Assembly (NCBI GenBank): GCA_027422505.1
Contig: JAPQWV010000001.1
Span: 4,340,001 to 4,404,000, forward strand
Length of the DNA stretch: 64,000 bases
From: Craterostigma plantagineum
Taxonomy: Eukaryota; Streptophyta; Magnoliopsida; Lamiales; Linderniaceae
Reading direction: 5' to 3'
Shown: piece after piece, positions 20,295 through 29,702 of the stretch
Layout: each line of letters opens with the position of its first letter
Position numbering within the stretch: the stretch's first letter is position 1
Notes under the pieces: generated by a model
Databases searched by the model: none
What the model was told of the DNA's origin: nothing
The model's input: only the letters and a program-made list of their open reading frames with translations
Position numbers and translations under genes: made by a program

Positions 20295-21508
20295 TCTTCA
20301 TCCTTAGGCTCCTCGTCTTCTGAAGTGTCATTCACCCATTCCGCTTCTTCGGTGAGTAGAACTTTCCCACTTTCCACCTTGCGGGTCATTCTGGCCTTAC
20401 GATCGTAGTAGCCGGAGTGCTTCACGCGTGGGGCGTGGCATTCTTTGGCAAAGTGCCCCATCTTTCCACACCGAAAGCACTTCACGGACTTTTGAGGTGC
20501 GGAGTCCTCTTCTTTCTTTGTTGGCTTGGCTTCCTCTGTGGGAGTGGTCTTTTTGATGCCGCTATAGGTTCTTTGGCGATTGGAAGAGGATGAGGATTTT
20601 TTTTCGATCTTCTTTGAGACCAACTTAGTGAGCATTGCCAGTTGCTTGCGTATATCACGAACATCTTCGTCTGATTCTGTATCAGCTTCGGATCCTGAAG
20701 AGGTGTCAGATACAACAGCTGGTAGCTTCCCTTTGTTCTGTTTGGTCTTAGTGGTGGAAGATCGTTCATTGGTTTTGTTTGAGAGGAGGGCCAGTGGGTC
20801 GACTCGAGTGTTGGTGGACTGAGGTTGCACGTATGGAGCATAGGCAGACAAACTGTCATAAAGAGCATGGATGGAAGTGTTGGAGAGGTCCTTACTCTGA
20901 ATCATCATCACGATTGCATTGCCCCATTGTGGTTTGAGGCTTCCAAGAAAGCGGTTGTTGATATCGAATTTGTCCCTCGAGATCCTGGCTTTCTTGAGTT
21001 CATTGATGACCTTCAAGTATCTGAGGTACGTGTCACGCAGCTCCTCTCCTTCGTAGGCTTGGAAGTGTTCATACTGTGAGAGACAGGCGGATTTCCTCCC
21101 TTGAGCACTTTCAGTTGTGCCTGCCATGATTTCTACAAGTTCATCCCATATTTCTTTAGCAGTTGTGCAGCACTCGATGTGAGCATAGACTTCGTTGCCC
21201 ATAGCCTGGAAGAGGTATCCTTTGGCAGTCTCGTCGGCCTGTTCGCGAGCCAGTTCATCCTCATTGATGGGACCTCTTGGAGTGCGGCGTTCATCCATGG
21301 GGGGGTTTGCGTTTGGCTGTGCAGGGATGATTGTCCAGAACTGTGCTGGACCGTTGAAGATGGAGTCCAGAAGATATTGAGAGAGTGGTGCGCCTTTGTT
21401 CCTGATGAACGTGAGGAACCGGTTTGTCCATATGCTGTAGTCGCCTTGTCGCAGCATCGGAGGCCTGGTGTCGGAGCCCACTGTGGAGATGTCATTCGTG
21501 GTAGACAT
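20180..21508 (-). CDS. Copia-3 gag with CCHC zinc knuckle
   Basis: The 442-residue protein starts MSTTNDISTVGSDTRPPML and carries the plant Copia gag core: a DUF4219-like start (LRQGDYSIWTNRFLTFI), then AKEIWDELVEIMAG and QYEHFQAYEGEELRDTYLRY, then NNRFLGSLKPQW. A charged linker leads to the zinc knuckle CFRCGKMGHFAKEC (about residues 345-358). It assembles the virus-like particle and binds RNA. The last 37 residues or so after the CCMA motif are in a different phase from the coiled-coil extension that should follow, which suggests a one-base deletion or a -1 frameshift at about 20285. Confidence 0.9.
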   Translation of the reverse strand: MSTTNDISTVGSDTRPPMLRQGDYSIWTNRFLTFIRNKGAPLSQYLLDSIFNGPAQFWTIIPAQPNANPPMDERRTPRGPINEDELAREQADETAKGYLFQAMGNEVYAHIECCTTAKEIWDELVEIMAGTTESAQGRKSACLSQYEHFQAYEGEELRDTYLRYLKVINELKKARISRDKFDINNRFLGSLKPQWGNAIVMMIQSKDLSNTSIHALYDSLSAYAPYVQPQSTNTRVDPLALLSNKTNERSSTTKTKQNKGKLPAVVSDTSSGSEADTESDEDVRDIRKQLAMLTKLVSKKIEKKSSSSSNRQRTYSGIKKTTPTEEAKPTKKEEDSAPQKSVKCFRCGKMGHFAKECHAPRVKHSGYYDRKARMTRKVESGKVLLTEEAEWVNDTSEDEEPKDEDCCMARLVNMTRTRRWVTPVKTQLILLPTLRLRYESHT

Positions 21509-22888
21509 GGTTGGTGCAGTCGAATCGTCCGTGGTTTTGATCTTGTATAGATGAGAGAGTTAGTAACGAACGATAAGAGAAATACGAGTTTAAAGAGTAG
21601 AGTTTTGAGAATAAAATTGTTTAAGGAATTTCTTAGAACTAAGTGAGCGTGTGTGATGGTCGATAATGTAGGGAAGAGAAATAAATCTTGAAATTAGGAG
21701 AAGTTCTAGAGATTTAAATGCGAGATTTGAGGCGAGAAAAATAATTTATGACAAAAGTGGCCTAGGGTGATAGTACTAAAGTATAAGGTTCAACCCGAGA
21801 AAATTTTAACCCTAGAAGAATTTAACACGTTAGAAAAAATTCGCAAGTTGAAGAATTTCGCAAGTTAAGATTTTTTAAGCTTCGCAAGAGAATTTTCGCA
21901 AGTTATAAAACTTTCGCACGTTGAGAATTTTAAAGCTTTGCAAGAGAATTTTCGCAAGTTATAAAACTTTCGCACGATGAGAAAATTTTCGCGGTCACAA
22001 GAAATTCTTGGATTAAGCTTTCTTGGATATGGAATTTCTCGGATTATGAAAGTAAACAGATGCGAAAAAATGTTGTATAAGTGAAAGTTTCGCGGCTTAA
22101 AATTCTCGATCTTGAAGATAGGTAGTTGCGAAAAAACAAATGTGGTATAAATAAAAGTTTCGCGGTTTTAAAATTTCTCGGATTCTTAAGGTAGGCAGTT
22201 GCGAAAAAAAAAATTCAGTATAAGGGAAAGTTTCACGGTTTAAAATTTCTCGGACTCTTAAAGTAGGCAGTTGCGAAAAAATTCAGTGAGCGTAAAATTT
22301 TCGCGGCTTAAAAAAAATTCTCGGATTTAAATTCGTGGAAATGAAACTTTCGCGGATTTGACCGACTTAGAAAGTTTCGCGGATTTGGAAATTTCGCGGA
22401 CTTGAACGATCAAACACAAAATTTCGCGGTCAAGAACACGTTAGTACTGTTCCATTGCTTCACGCGGTTTCTTGCCAGAAAATCGTCCGTTTTCACTCAG
22501 ATCTCAACCAAAATCGCTCAAACTTGATCCTAAACTTCAGAAATTCTTCCCCAAACACATAATCGACCGATTTGTGAGCTAAAAACACCAAAAAATAGGT
22601 CAAATCGACCAAAAACAGAGAATGGCCGAGATGTCCTTTTCTGAAAAGTTTTTGCTTCAATCTTGCTCAAAACTCGTTAAAACTGATTCAAAAGTGTTCT
22701 AAAAACATTTTAGGCATATACTCGATCTGGGGAAAGGTTTTAAACACAAAAACGAAGCATCAGAACCCCAAAACAAGCTCGAAATGCCGAAACTAATTTT
22801 TTTTTTTTTTTTTTGCCCAAAAACACCTTTGATCTTTCTTGGAATCGAACGAAACTGGATTCAAATCAATGCAGATCGATCCACGTTC
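21509..22888 (-). other. Copia-3 long 5' leader with degenerate TTTCGCGG-type repeats
   Basis: The 1.4-kb untranslated leader between primer site and gag has no long ORF. From about 21830 to 22440 it is filled with short degenerate repeats. On the plus strand these read TTTCGCGG, CTTTCGCA, GTTGCGAAAAA and AATTTCTCGG in alternation, with longer near-copies such as TTTTCGCAAGTTATAAAACT (twice, about 21891 and 21949). A poly-T run lies at 22799-22814. Packaging, dimerisation or translational control are possible roles, but none is shown. Confidence 0.75.
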
Positions 22889-22900
22889 GCTCTGATACCA
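22889..22900 (-). promoter_or_regulatory. Primer-binding site (tRNA-iMet) of Copia-3
   Basis: The minus strand reads TGGTATCAGAGC two bases inside the 5' LTR. Confidence 0.93.
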
Positions 22901-22902
22901 CT

Positions 22903-23197
22903 TGTTGGTCCCGAATGCACCAAACAAGGAATCAAAGAGGCTTTAATGGAATGATAAGGGAGTGTTCTCACCTTTGAGTGTGTGTAGTGTGTGAAAAAGT
23001 TGGATAAGCCTTTGATCTTTGATTACTTTCAAAAGTGAGTTGGTAAAATCTTATATACCACATTAACCCTAGGTATATTAAGGCCCAATCACTAAATATT
23101 AATTAATTACAATCTAGTCTAAAGCCCAAGCTAAAGATAATTACAAAATTAATCCCAAGACTTAAACTATTGACACAATTAATTAAATATCCTAACA
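22903..23197 (-). repeat. 5' LTR of Copia-3
   Basis: A 295-bp LTR, nearly identical to 10570-10864. It contains the presumed promoter for the element. Confidence 0.95.
23050..23057 (-). promoter_or_regulatory. Candidate TATA box in the Copia-3 5' LTR
   Basis: The minus strand reads TATATAAG about 140 bases into the 295-bp LTR, a suitable position for the U3/R boundary. It is identical in the other LTR (about 10718-10725). Confidence 0.55.
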
Positions 23198-23202
23198 AAC
23201 AC
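23198..23202. repeat. Target-site duplication (right copy) of Copia-3
   Basis: AACAC, matching 10565-10569. Confidence 0.95.
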
Positions 23203-24335
23203 GTGCCATTTCTTGTAAAGTCCTATTCTTCCTTTCGGCCACCCCATTTTGTTGGGGCGGCTTAGGAGATGAATACTCATGAATAATGCCTTTTCTATCA
23301 CAGAATTCATCGAACAATTGATTCTCAAATTCCCTACCATGATCAGACCTAATACGAAAGATTGAAGCACTGAAATTATTCTTAATCATAGCACAGAATT
23401 TTTTGAAGAAATCATACGACTCGGATTTTTCCCTAAGAAAGAAAATCCATGCATATCTAGAGTAGTCATCAACGAGCACATAAGCATATTTCCTACCACC
23501 AATGCTATCTACTTCCATCGGACCCATCAAATCCATGTGAATAAGCTGAAAACAATGAGCAGTATGTCTGGCAGCATGTTGGTCAGCATTATGGCTAGCA
23601 TGCACTTGCTTACCCTTCAAACATGACTCACAAACAACCTTACCAAACTCCTTAAGCTTTGGAATGCCTCTGATCGCGTCGTGTTTGATAAGTTGCTCCA
23701 ACGTTCGGTAGTTGACATGGCCCAGTTTATAATGCCAAAGGATGACATCGTTCGGCCTTCGAGAGTTGGCACATGTCCTTGGATCCGGATTTGTCTCCGA
23801 CGGAGTAGCAATTGTCGCTTGATCTTTTCCCTGCAATGACACAAACACCTTTCTTGTTAAAATCTTCACAATATTCCTTGTTGAACCTTACCTCGAGGTC
23901 GTAGTCGCACAGCTGACTTATGCTAATCAAATTAGCTACAAGCCCGTCGACGTGTAGAACGTTGCTTAGCTTCGGGAAATCGGGCACATTCAACTTGCCA
24001 CGACCGAGAATCCGCCCTTTCGCACCTCCTCCGAACGTCACAGATCCACTCTTCAAAGTCATATAATCACTTAGATACTCTTTGGTACCCGCCATATGTC
24101 GGGAACACCCGCTATCGAAGTACCAATAACCTGTCACGTTAGCTCGCAAAGAGGTATATACGACATTGCATTTATGAACGGTCTTCTCTACCCAAACTTT
24201 CTTAGATGATAAAACTGCATTTGGGTTACCAGAATTTGAAGGTGAGCCAGCTGAAACTTCTCCAGACATACCTTTCAACACTGATTTCTCAATGTTGAGC
24301 GAGATGATGAGTACAGCAGAAATCTCCCCCTTCAA
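23203..24335 (-). pseudogene. Copia-2 pol, proximal part (protease and integrase core), interrupted
   Basis: The minus strand carries the protease motif WYFDSGCSRHMAGTKEYLSD (about 24120-24060), a GAG-pre-integrase zinc motif (LWHYKLGHVNY-like, HYKLGHVN visible; then CESCLKGKQVH), and the integrase core with HMDLMGPME, RSDHGREFENQ and QNGVAERKNRTL, so all three DDE residues are present. A frame change lies at about 23870-23730. The frame then stops because Copia-3 inserted a few codons after the catalytic Glu region. A UGA also separates this part from gag (24336-24338). It would have encoded protease and integrase. Confidence 0.88.
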
Positions 24336-24338
24336 TTT

Positions 24339-26097
24339 TCAGCAATATGGCTTAATATGTTCGGGCTGCATGCAATGAGTACATTTAAATTGTTTATCCT
24401 TAGACTTACTGGTAGCATGCTTAGTACTCTTCTTAACGACTGACATCTCACTTTTTTCACTTGGAACATGCTCGGCATTCTTCTTAACAAAGACTATCTT
24501 AGGGTTACCACTAGGCAAAGGTTTAGACACATGCGTAGACTGAGAATTAAATCCTAAACCTTGCTTATCAAAAATACCTAACGATAATACCTCATCAAGA
24601 GTCATTTTACCCTTGTTTATCTTCGTGAACGTCTCATTGGCCTCATCGACTCGCGTTTGAAGTTTGTCAATCTCCTTGTCCTTGGGGGTTAGTAAGGCTT
24701 CGATTCTGTTCATTCCATCCATCAAGCTTTCAATTGTCTTTTCGCTTTTCTGATTCTCATCGGTCAGCTTCTTAACCTCGGCTTTGAGTTCCGCATTCAT
24801 CGTCTTCTCCTTCTCATATTGCGCGGACAACAACCTTACGGCTTCAGTGATTTGAACTTCAGCACAAAGGTCAGTTTCCATATCTGCCTCATCACAACTA
24901 GAATACCCATCAAAACAGTTTGAGTCATAATCAAAAATAATATTTTTCTTAGATGTTGAGTCAAATGTTGGCTCAACATCAGTTATCGCAGTGAAGCCAA
25001 TTGGTTGATCTTTCTCTTCGTCGTGGTCTGAGAATGATTGTATGGTCACGGATGATTGTCTGGACTCCTTAGGGCACTGTTCTTCATCTTCATCGTCAGA
25101 AAGTTCGATCCACATAGCCTTTCCGTACTTGGGAATAGTGTTAGCACACTCGTTTGCAAAATGGTCCCAACCTTGACATTCATAGCATCGTACAGACTCA
25201 TAGTTGATATTCTTCTTCTTTCCATCTGGTTTGCGTTTGAAGAACAGAGGGGCAGAAGCATGTTCAGCTTTGGCATTCTGGCCCTTCCTGAATGTTCGGC
25301 CAACATTCTGCTCGACATTCTTCTTCTGAAGAAACTTTGTAAAATTCTTCACGAGCATAGCCATATCCTCGTCATTGTCAGGGTCAACTTCAGTTTGCAC
25401 CTTGAATGACTGACTGACTAGAGCAATGCCATTGCCACGTGAATCTCTTTTGGACTTCGAGGTTGGTCTCATAGTTCTTCATAATGTTCATCAACGTGTT
25501 GAGCTCCATCGTGCCCAGATTATGTGCTTCCTCGACAGCTGCTACCTTCACATTAAACTTTTCAGTTAGCGTACGTAAAGCTTTAGAGACTAGTACCTTA
25601 TTAGAAATCGGATCTCCGAGGCTAGCACACTCGCTTCAAATCGTCATGATCTTCCCGAAGTACGTGGTGATATCCTCGTCTTCCTTCATTCTTAGATTTT
25701 CAAACTGATTGACGAGGTATCGCAGTTTGGTTTCCCTCACGCTCGCATCGCCTTCGCAGTACCTCTGAAGTAGATCCCAAGCGTTCTTTGCCGTCGAACA
25801 ATTCTGAATGATCTTGAACATGAAAATATCCACCGAAGAGAAGATGGCATTAAGTGCTTTGTCGTTATACTCGGCCGCATTCTTTTTAGCAAGATACCAC
25901 TCTTCGATCGACTTGTCGACTACTTCGCCATCAGCATCTGGAGGAGATCGAGGTGGAGTGTATCCGTTGAGAACAGCTTCCCACGCTCGCACATCTATGG
26001 ACTTGATGCATGTGCGCACACGAACCTTCCAATAGGCATAATTGGAACCGTCTAACACTGGAACTTTGCCGATGTAGTTTGAGCTTGTAACATCCAT
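24339..26097 (-). pseudogene. Copia-2 gag (UBN2) with CCHC knuckle, frameshifted
   Basis: The N-terminal half begins MDVTSSNYIGKVPVLDGSN (26097) and has the gag core (NYAYWKVRVRTCIKSID, AKNAWDLLQRYCEGD, LRYLVNQFENLRM). A break at about 25636-25472 separates it from the C-terminal half. That half holds the zinc knuckle CYECQGWDHFANEC and a coiled-coil stretch (LLSAQYEKEKTMNAELKAEV), then a second short Cys/His segment (CTHCMQPEHIKPYC) just before a stop. It is non-functional as it stands. Confidence 0.85.
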
Positions 26098-26137
26098 TAT
26101 AAAGGATCAAAAACGCTTAGTCACGTCATGCGGAGGC

Positions 26138-27019
26138 TTTGGGTAAAATGTCGGGGTAACACTCAACCTAACATTCAGGTGCACAGCGGAATATTGTAAT
26201 TACTTAGTGACGAAACTGAAATAATACGAAATGTAAATATGTGCTGCAAGTTATAAAAACTTATTGCGTGCCTCAAGGCGAAATTCCACTAACAGCAATT
26301 GATGGCAAAATAACTATCCGAAGATAGTAAAAACAAGCCTAGAAAAACTACGAATCTAAACGATCCTGAAAACTATGAATCTAACGATTTTGCAAACCTA
26401 CAAAGTCCTAAGACTTTTGCAAAAGAAATACTAGGCTAAAAGGACACTTTGGCTGGCTCAAATTCTCTCAACAAAACTCGATAATTTTCGCTCATAGCTC
26501 TCAAAAGTTTTCTCGTCCAAAGGTCTGAATATGGAAGCTCGAAATCTCCTTAATTTATAGGCCTTGGCTCCCTCTTGAATTGGTATGAGATCCCTTGAAT
26601 ATCTCTTCAAATCTCTCCTCGAAGATCTCCCTAAATATAGTATATATTTAGTTCGAATCTTCTCATATAATTGGTCGATCTCTTATTTCCTATTTCTGGT
26701 AGTTGGTTGATTATCTTTTTATATTCAGATCTTCTAATATTGGTCGTCGCTTGACTAATTCTCTTTTGATCTTCAAATTTTCTATTTATAGTAATTGCAC
26801 TTCCTAAATTCGTTCAAGCAGCTCCACGCGCTTTCCACCCGATTTAGATTCGTTCCAGCACTTAAATACGTCCTGCACATTATTAGTTAAAGCTACAAAA
26901 AAAGGTTAAGCAGTTTTTGGGCATGAAAGATAAAATCGAATGTTGACCAATTCACAGACAACAATGTTGGCTGAAATGTTAGCTCGACATTGTCAATGCT
27001 GAGCTAGTCAACATTAACA
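26138..27019 (-). repeat. 5' LTR of Copia-2
   Basis: It aligns with 5902-6767 along its length. Its inner end is damaged: it reads CTTTGGGTAAAAT instead of TGTTGGGTAAAAT. Only about 40 bases separate it from the gag ATG, and no TGGTATCAGAGC primer site is present, so a deletion has probably removed the leader and primer site. Confidence 0.85.
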
Positions 27020-27493
27020 AATTGGATTGTTACTTTCTTTAATTCCTTCTCCAATTATAAAATAGAAAGATTCTTGAATTTTAAATGGTTGTTAGCTCCG
27101 ATTGGTAAATTACATAAATGCGGTAGCTACTCATGAATAATATCAAGCGATGGAAAGAGCAAAAGAAGACACCAGAGGCTCTAGGTTAATGAGGGTTTTG
27201 TTTTGTTTTGGTAGGAATTTATTATCTCGTACACAATTTGGTCTTATCCTTTTGGTTTCTCCTCCACTGCTTTTAATGTGGAATGTCCAAATTCAATGCA
27301 CAATAGCTTAACTGAGGCTTCATTTTGTGCGTTTATTCATTTCTTTGGTGTGTGTATAAGCTGCGGGTTATTCCATTGTAAATTGCGTAGTGTTTGTTAT
27401 CTATTATAAAAATTAGTTCATCAGTGTTGATGCGGGAAATCATACGAAGAGGAAGAGAAATATTCGTTTGATTATAGTGATTAGATATGTAGC
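27020..27493. other. Intergenic sequence, nothing recognised
   Basis: AT-rich non-coding DNA outside Copia-2. I see no coding potential, terminal repeats or RNA genes. Confidence 0.4.
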
Positions 27494-27501
27494 CCATTTC
27501 A

Positions 27502-28106
27502 AAGGGGTGGCAAAATTCTCACGGTGAACCGTCCCCGTCGGGACCCGATGCTATTGAGACGGGGAATCCCCGGTCAAAACCGGGATGGGGAGTTGACGGT
27601 AATTCCCCGTTGGTGAAAGAGCGGGGACGGGACGGGAATGGTAATCATGTTTGCCACCCATCCCCGGACCCGTTTGAATCAAATGGTGATTCACCATTTC
27701 CCGATTCGATTTATTAATAAATACTATGAAAAACTAATTTGAATCAGGAATTCTCAAAGACCATCCTTTTATATTCTGGATCGTATTTAAAAAAAAAAGT
27801 TCTACTTTCAATATATATTCTTCACAATACACCCCTATTTCAATTTATACCCTAATATCATAATTTTACATATTAATTTGTCTATATTACTTAGTTTATT
27901 GTTGCAGAAAAATTAATTTATTGGATATACATGAATATGGGAAACCTGAATCCCCCATGGGGAACCCGATCCCCGAAAGGTAATTACCCATCCCCGAGCT
28001 ACTCATCATAAGCGGTGAATTAGTGGGGACGGTATTAAGAACGTGAATTTGGTATGGGGATGATATGTCCATCACCAGCCCTGAACCCGCCCATTGCCAT
28101 CCGTAA
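27502..28106. mobile_element. hAT-like MITE, GC-rich ends
   Basis: The ends form imperfect inverted repeats (AAGGGGTGGCAA against TTACGGATGGCAA). Candidate 8-bp target duplications flank them: CCATTTCA at 27494-27501 and TCATTTCA at 28107-28114, with one mismatch. Subterminal regions are crowded with CGGGGA/TCCCCG words and the middle is AT-rich. It has no coding capacity. Confidence 0.6.
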
Positions 28107-28577
28107 TCATTTCATCCACGGATTGTCTTACCTAGCCACTTGGAAATAACTTAGTCCAACTCAAAATTGTGTCAATGTTTTTTGTCACCTCTAATGTTGG
28201 CGAGATTCGTCAGTTTTGAATTATGCAACGCAATATTATAATATACATTATGCATTCATAAATATAAAAGGAAGCAAATGAGTCGCGTTGTGGTTATCTA
28301 ACTCCTTGACTTTCCCTAAGGAACATTCATTGATATGATGATTGTGGGTGTCAAATAGAAGTCTCACGTCGTAATAATTAAAGGAAGAGCTCCTTACTTA
28401 TAATAACCTTGTGACCTAAGTCAAACTATTGCCGATTAGTTTTATTAGGATATGAGGAAATCCTCGATAATATATTTGCCCGAAAAATGACGATAATAAA
28501 CAAAAGAGACGAAAAACAAATTTTGGACAGTGAATACGAGATTTACCTGGTTCGATCAGAATGACCTACGTCCACGG
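28107..28577. other. Intergenic sequence, nothing recognised
   Basis: AT-rich spacer between two MITEs, without ORFs or repeats that I can recognise. Confidence 0.4.
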
Positions 28578-28585
28578 GCCGGATG

Positions 28586-29028
28586 TAGGGTTATCAATGG
28601 AGCGGGGATTCCCCGTCCCCGCGGGGATCCGCCCCGAATAGGACGGGCAATCCCCGCTATTCTACCCCCGCGGGGCGGGGACGGGGGAATATTATTCCCG
28701 CGGATATCCCCGCCCCGTTTCGCGCCCCGTCCCCGAGTATTTAAATAATATTTATTATATTCTATTATTATAAGATAAATAATATTAAAAGATACTTTGA
28801 ATAAAATTAAAATAATATAAATATGATTAAAATATAGTTTAAATAATATAAATAATATTAAAATGTAGTTTACATAATATTAAAATAATATAAATTGAAA
28901 TTTTCCTTTAAAATTGTTACGGGGCCGGGATCCCCGCGGGGACGGGGACGATTTCGTCCCCGTTTGCCTCGCGGGGACGGGGACGGGGATTAGATCCCTG
29001 CCCCGAACACGCCCCGTTGACAACCCTA
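28586..29028. mobile_element. hAT-like MITE with CCCCGCGGGG-rich termini
   Basis: The inverted ends TAGGGTTATCAATGG and TAGGGTTGTCAACGG (read inward) are flanked by GCCGGATG (28578-28585) and GCCGGAGC (29029-29036), an 8-bp target duplication with two mismatches. The outer 150 bases on each side are extremely GC-rich (CCCCGCGGGG palindromes) around an AT-rich core of about 180 bases. It is non-coding; the 72-codon frame at 28530-28748 is a product of the GC-rich repeats. Confidence 0.75.
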
Positions 29029-29036
29029 GCCGGAGC

Positions 29037-29582
29037 GTAGAACTTCTTTATTATGTGGAGATATTACAGACACGTATACTGACGTGCTACAAAAGCAGCT
29101 ACACAATATTAGGAGTAGGCTACACAAAGAAAATAATCAGAAGAAAATCTGTGTTGTGGTGGTGTGTGGCCCGTGGCAATTTTTCCCTTCTGTGAATGAC
29201 ATCTATTTGTAGGCAACTATCCGCGTTGTTTTTTTATGTGAACTGAAGGATGTGAACAGATCAAAAATCAAACTCGCGTGTCATTCCTTAGCGAAAGAAA
29301 AATGTTAGGTGCCTCCCTTTATGACAATAAAAAACGGCGCCTACTAGCAACTGTTTCTTCCTTGCTTTTATCCCACGTGAAGATTCCTTATTTTGCATTA
29401 GCTGTATATGATTAGTTTTATAGAGAAACCTCGCAAACTTATATGATATACTGGTTAAATCATCTATAAATAACGTTAGCATATCATAGTTACTTCCATT
29501 AGAAAAAAACAGTACGAGTTCACTTCATAGATTCCATTAGTTGATTTTTCGTCCTATGTTAGTATCTTGTTCGTTTGAGAAG
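29037..29582. other. Upstream region of the alliinase-like gene
   Basis: Non-coding DNA between a MITE and the TATA box of the next gene. I see no further features. Confidence 0.4.
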
Positions 29583-29589
29583 TATAAAA
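29583..29589 (+). promoter_or_regulatory. Candidate TATA box of the alliinase-like gene
   Basis: TATAAAA lies 114 bases upstream of the ATG at 29703, leaving room for a short 5' UTR that includes poly-A-rich leader sequence. Confidence 0.5.
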
Positions 29590-29702
29590 CCGCCGCCGAC
29601 GCTGGCAACTTTTCTTGCACCGCAGAAGATAGTACATAAGAAAAAGAAAAAAAAAATAAAGTAGGAAAGCAAAAAAAAAAATTTAATCATCAAACGGCCA
29701 CC

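Larger units (their letters stand above)
10570..23197 (-). mobile_element. Copia-3: near-intact 12.6-kb Copia LTR retrotransposon with extra ORFs
   Basis: This is a complete minus-strand element inserted in the integrase gene of Copia-2. Its 295-bp LTRs (10570-10864 and 22903-23197) differ at one position (C/T at about 10716/23049), and its 5-bp target duplication is perfect. In order it contains an iMet primer-binding site, a 1.4-kb repetitive leader, gag, a coiled-coil gag extension, a 1111-codon pol, a purine-tract cluster, a 1186-codon ORF downstream of pol, and the terminal polypurine tract. It is twice the length of a typical 5-6 kb plant Copia. Extra coding capacity and a long leader recall Sireviruses, but the LTRs are unusually short for that group, so clade placement is open. 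Confidence 0.93.
5902..27019 (-). mobile_element. Copia-2: old, decayed Copia LTR retrotransposon (host of Copia-3)
   Basis: Two direct LTRs (5902-6767 and 26138-27019) bracket a minus-strand Copia whose order 5' to 3' is gag (26097-24339), protease and integrase (24335-23203), then, after the Copia-3 insertion, the rest of integrase, RT and RNase H (10569-8399) and a 3' non-coding tract. Removing Copia-3 (12,628 bp plus one 5-bp target copy) leaves an element of about 8.5 kb. The coding regions contain many stops and frameshifts and the LTRs differ by several percent with indels, so it is much older than its guest. No matching target duplication is visible (left CTATA, right AATTG). Confidence 0.85.

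Noticed and set aside
21830..22440. CRISPR-like repeat array in the Copia-3 leader.
   Set aside because: Repeats are short and degenerate with no constant spacer length, and the DNA is plant nuclear.
28530..28748. A Pro/Arg-rich 72-codon frame.
   Set aside because: Produced by the CCCCGCGGGG repeats at the MITE end.
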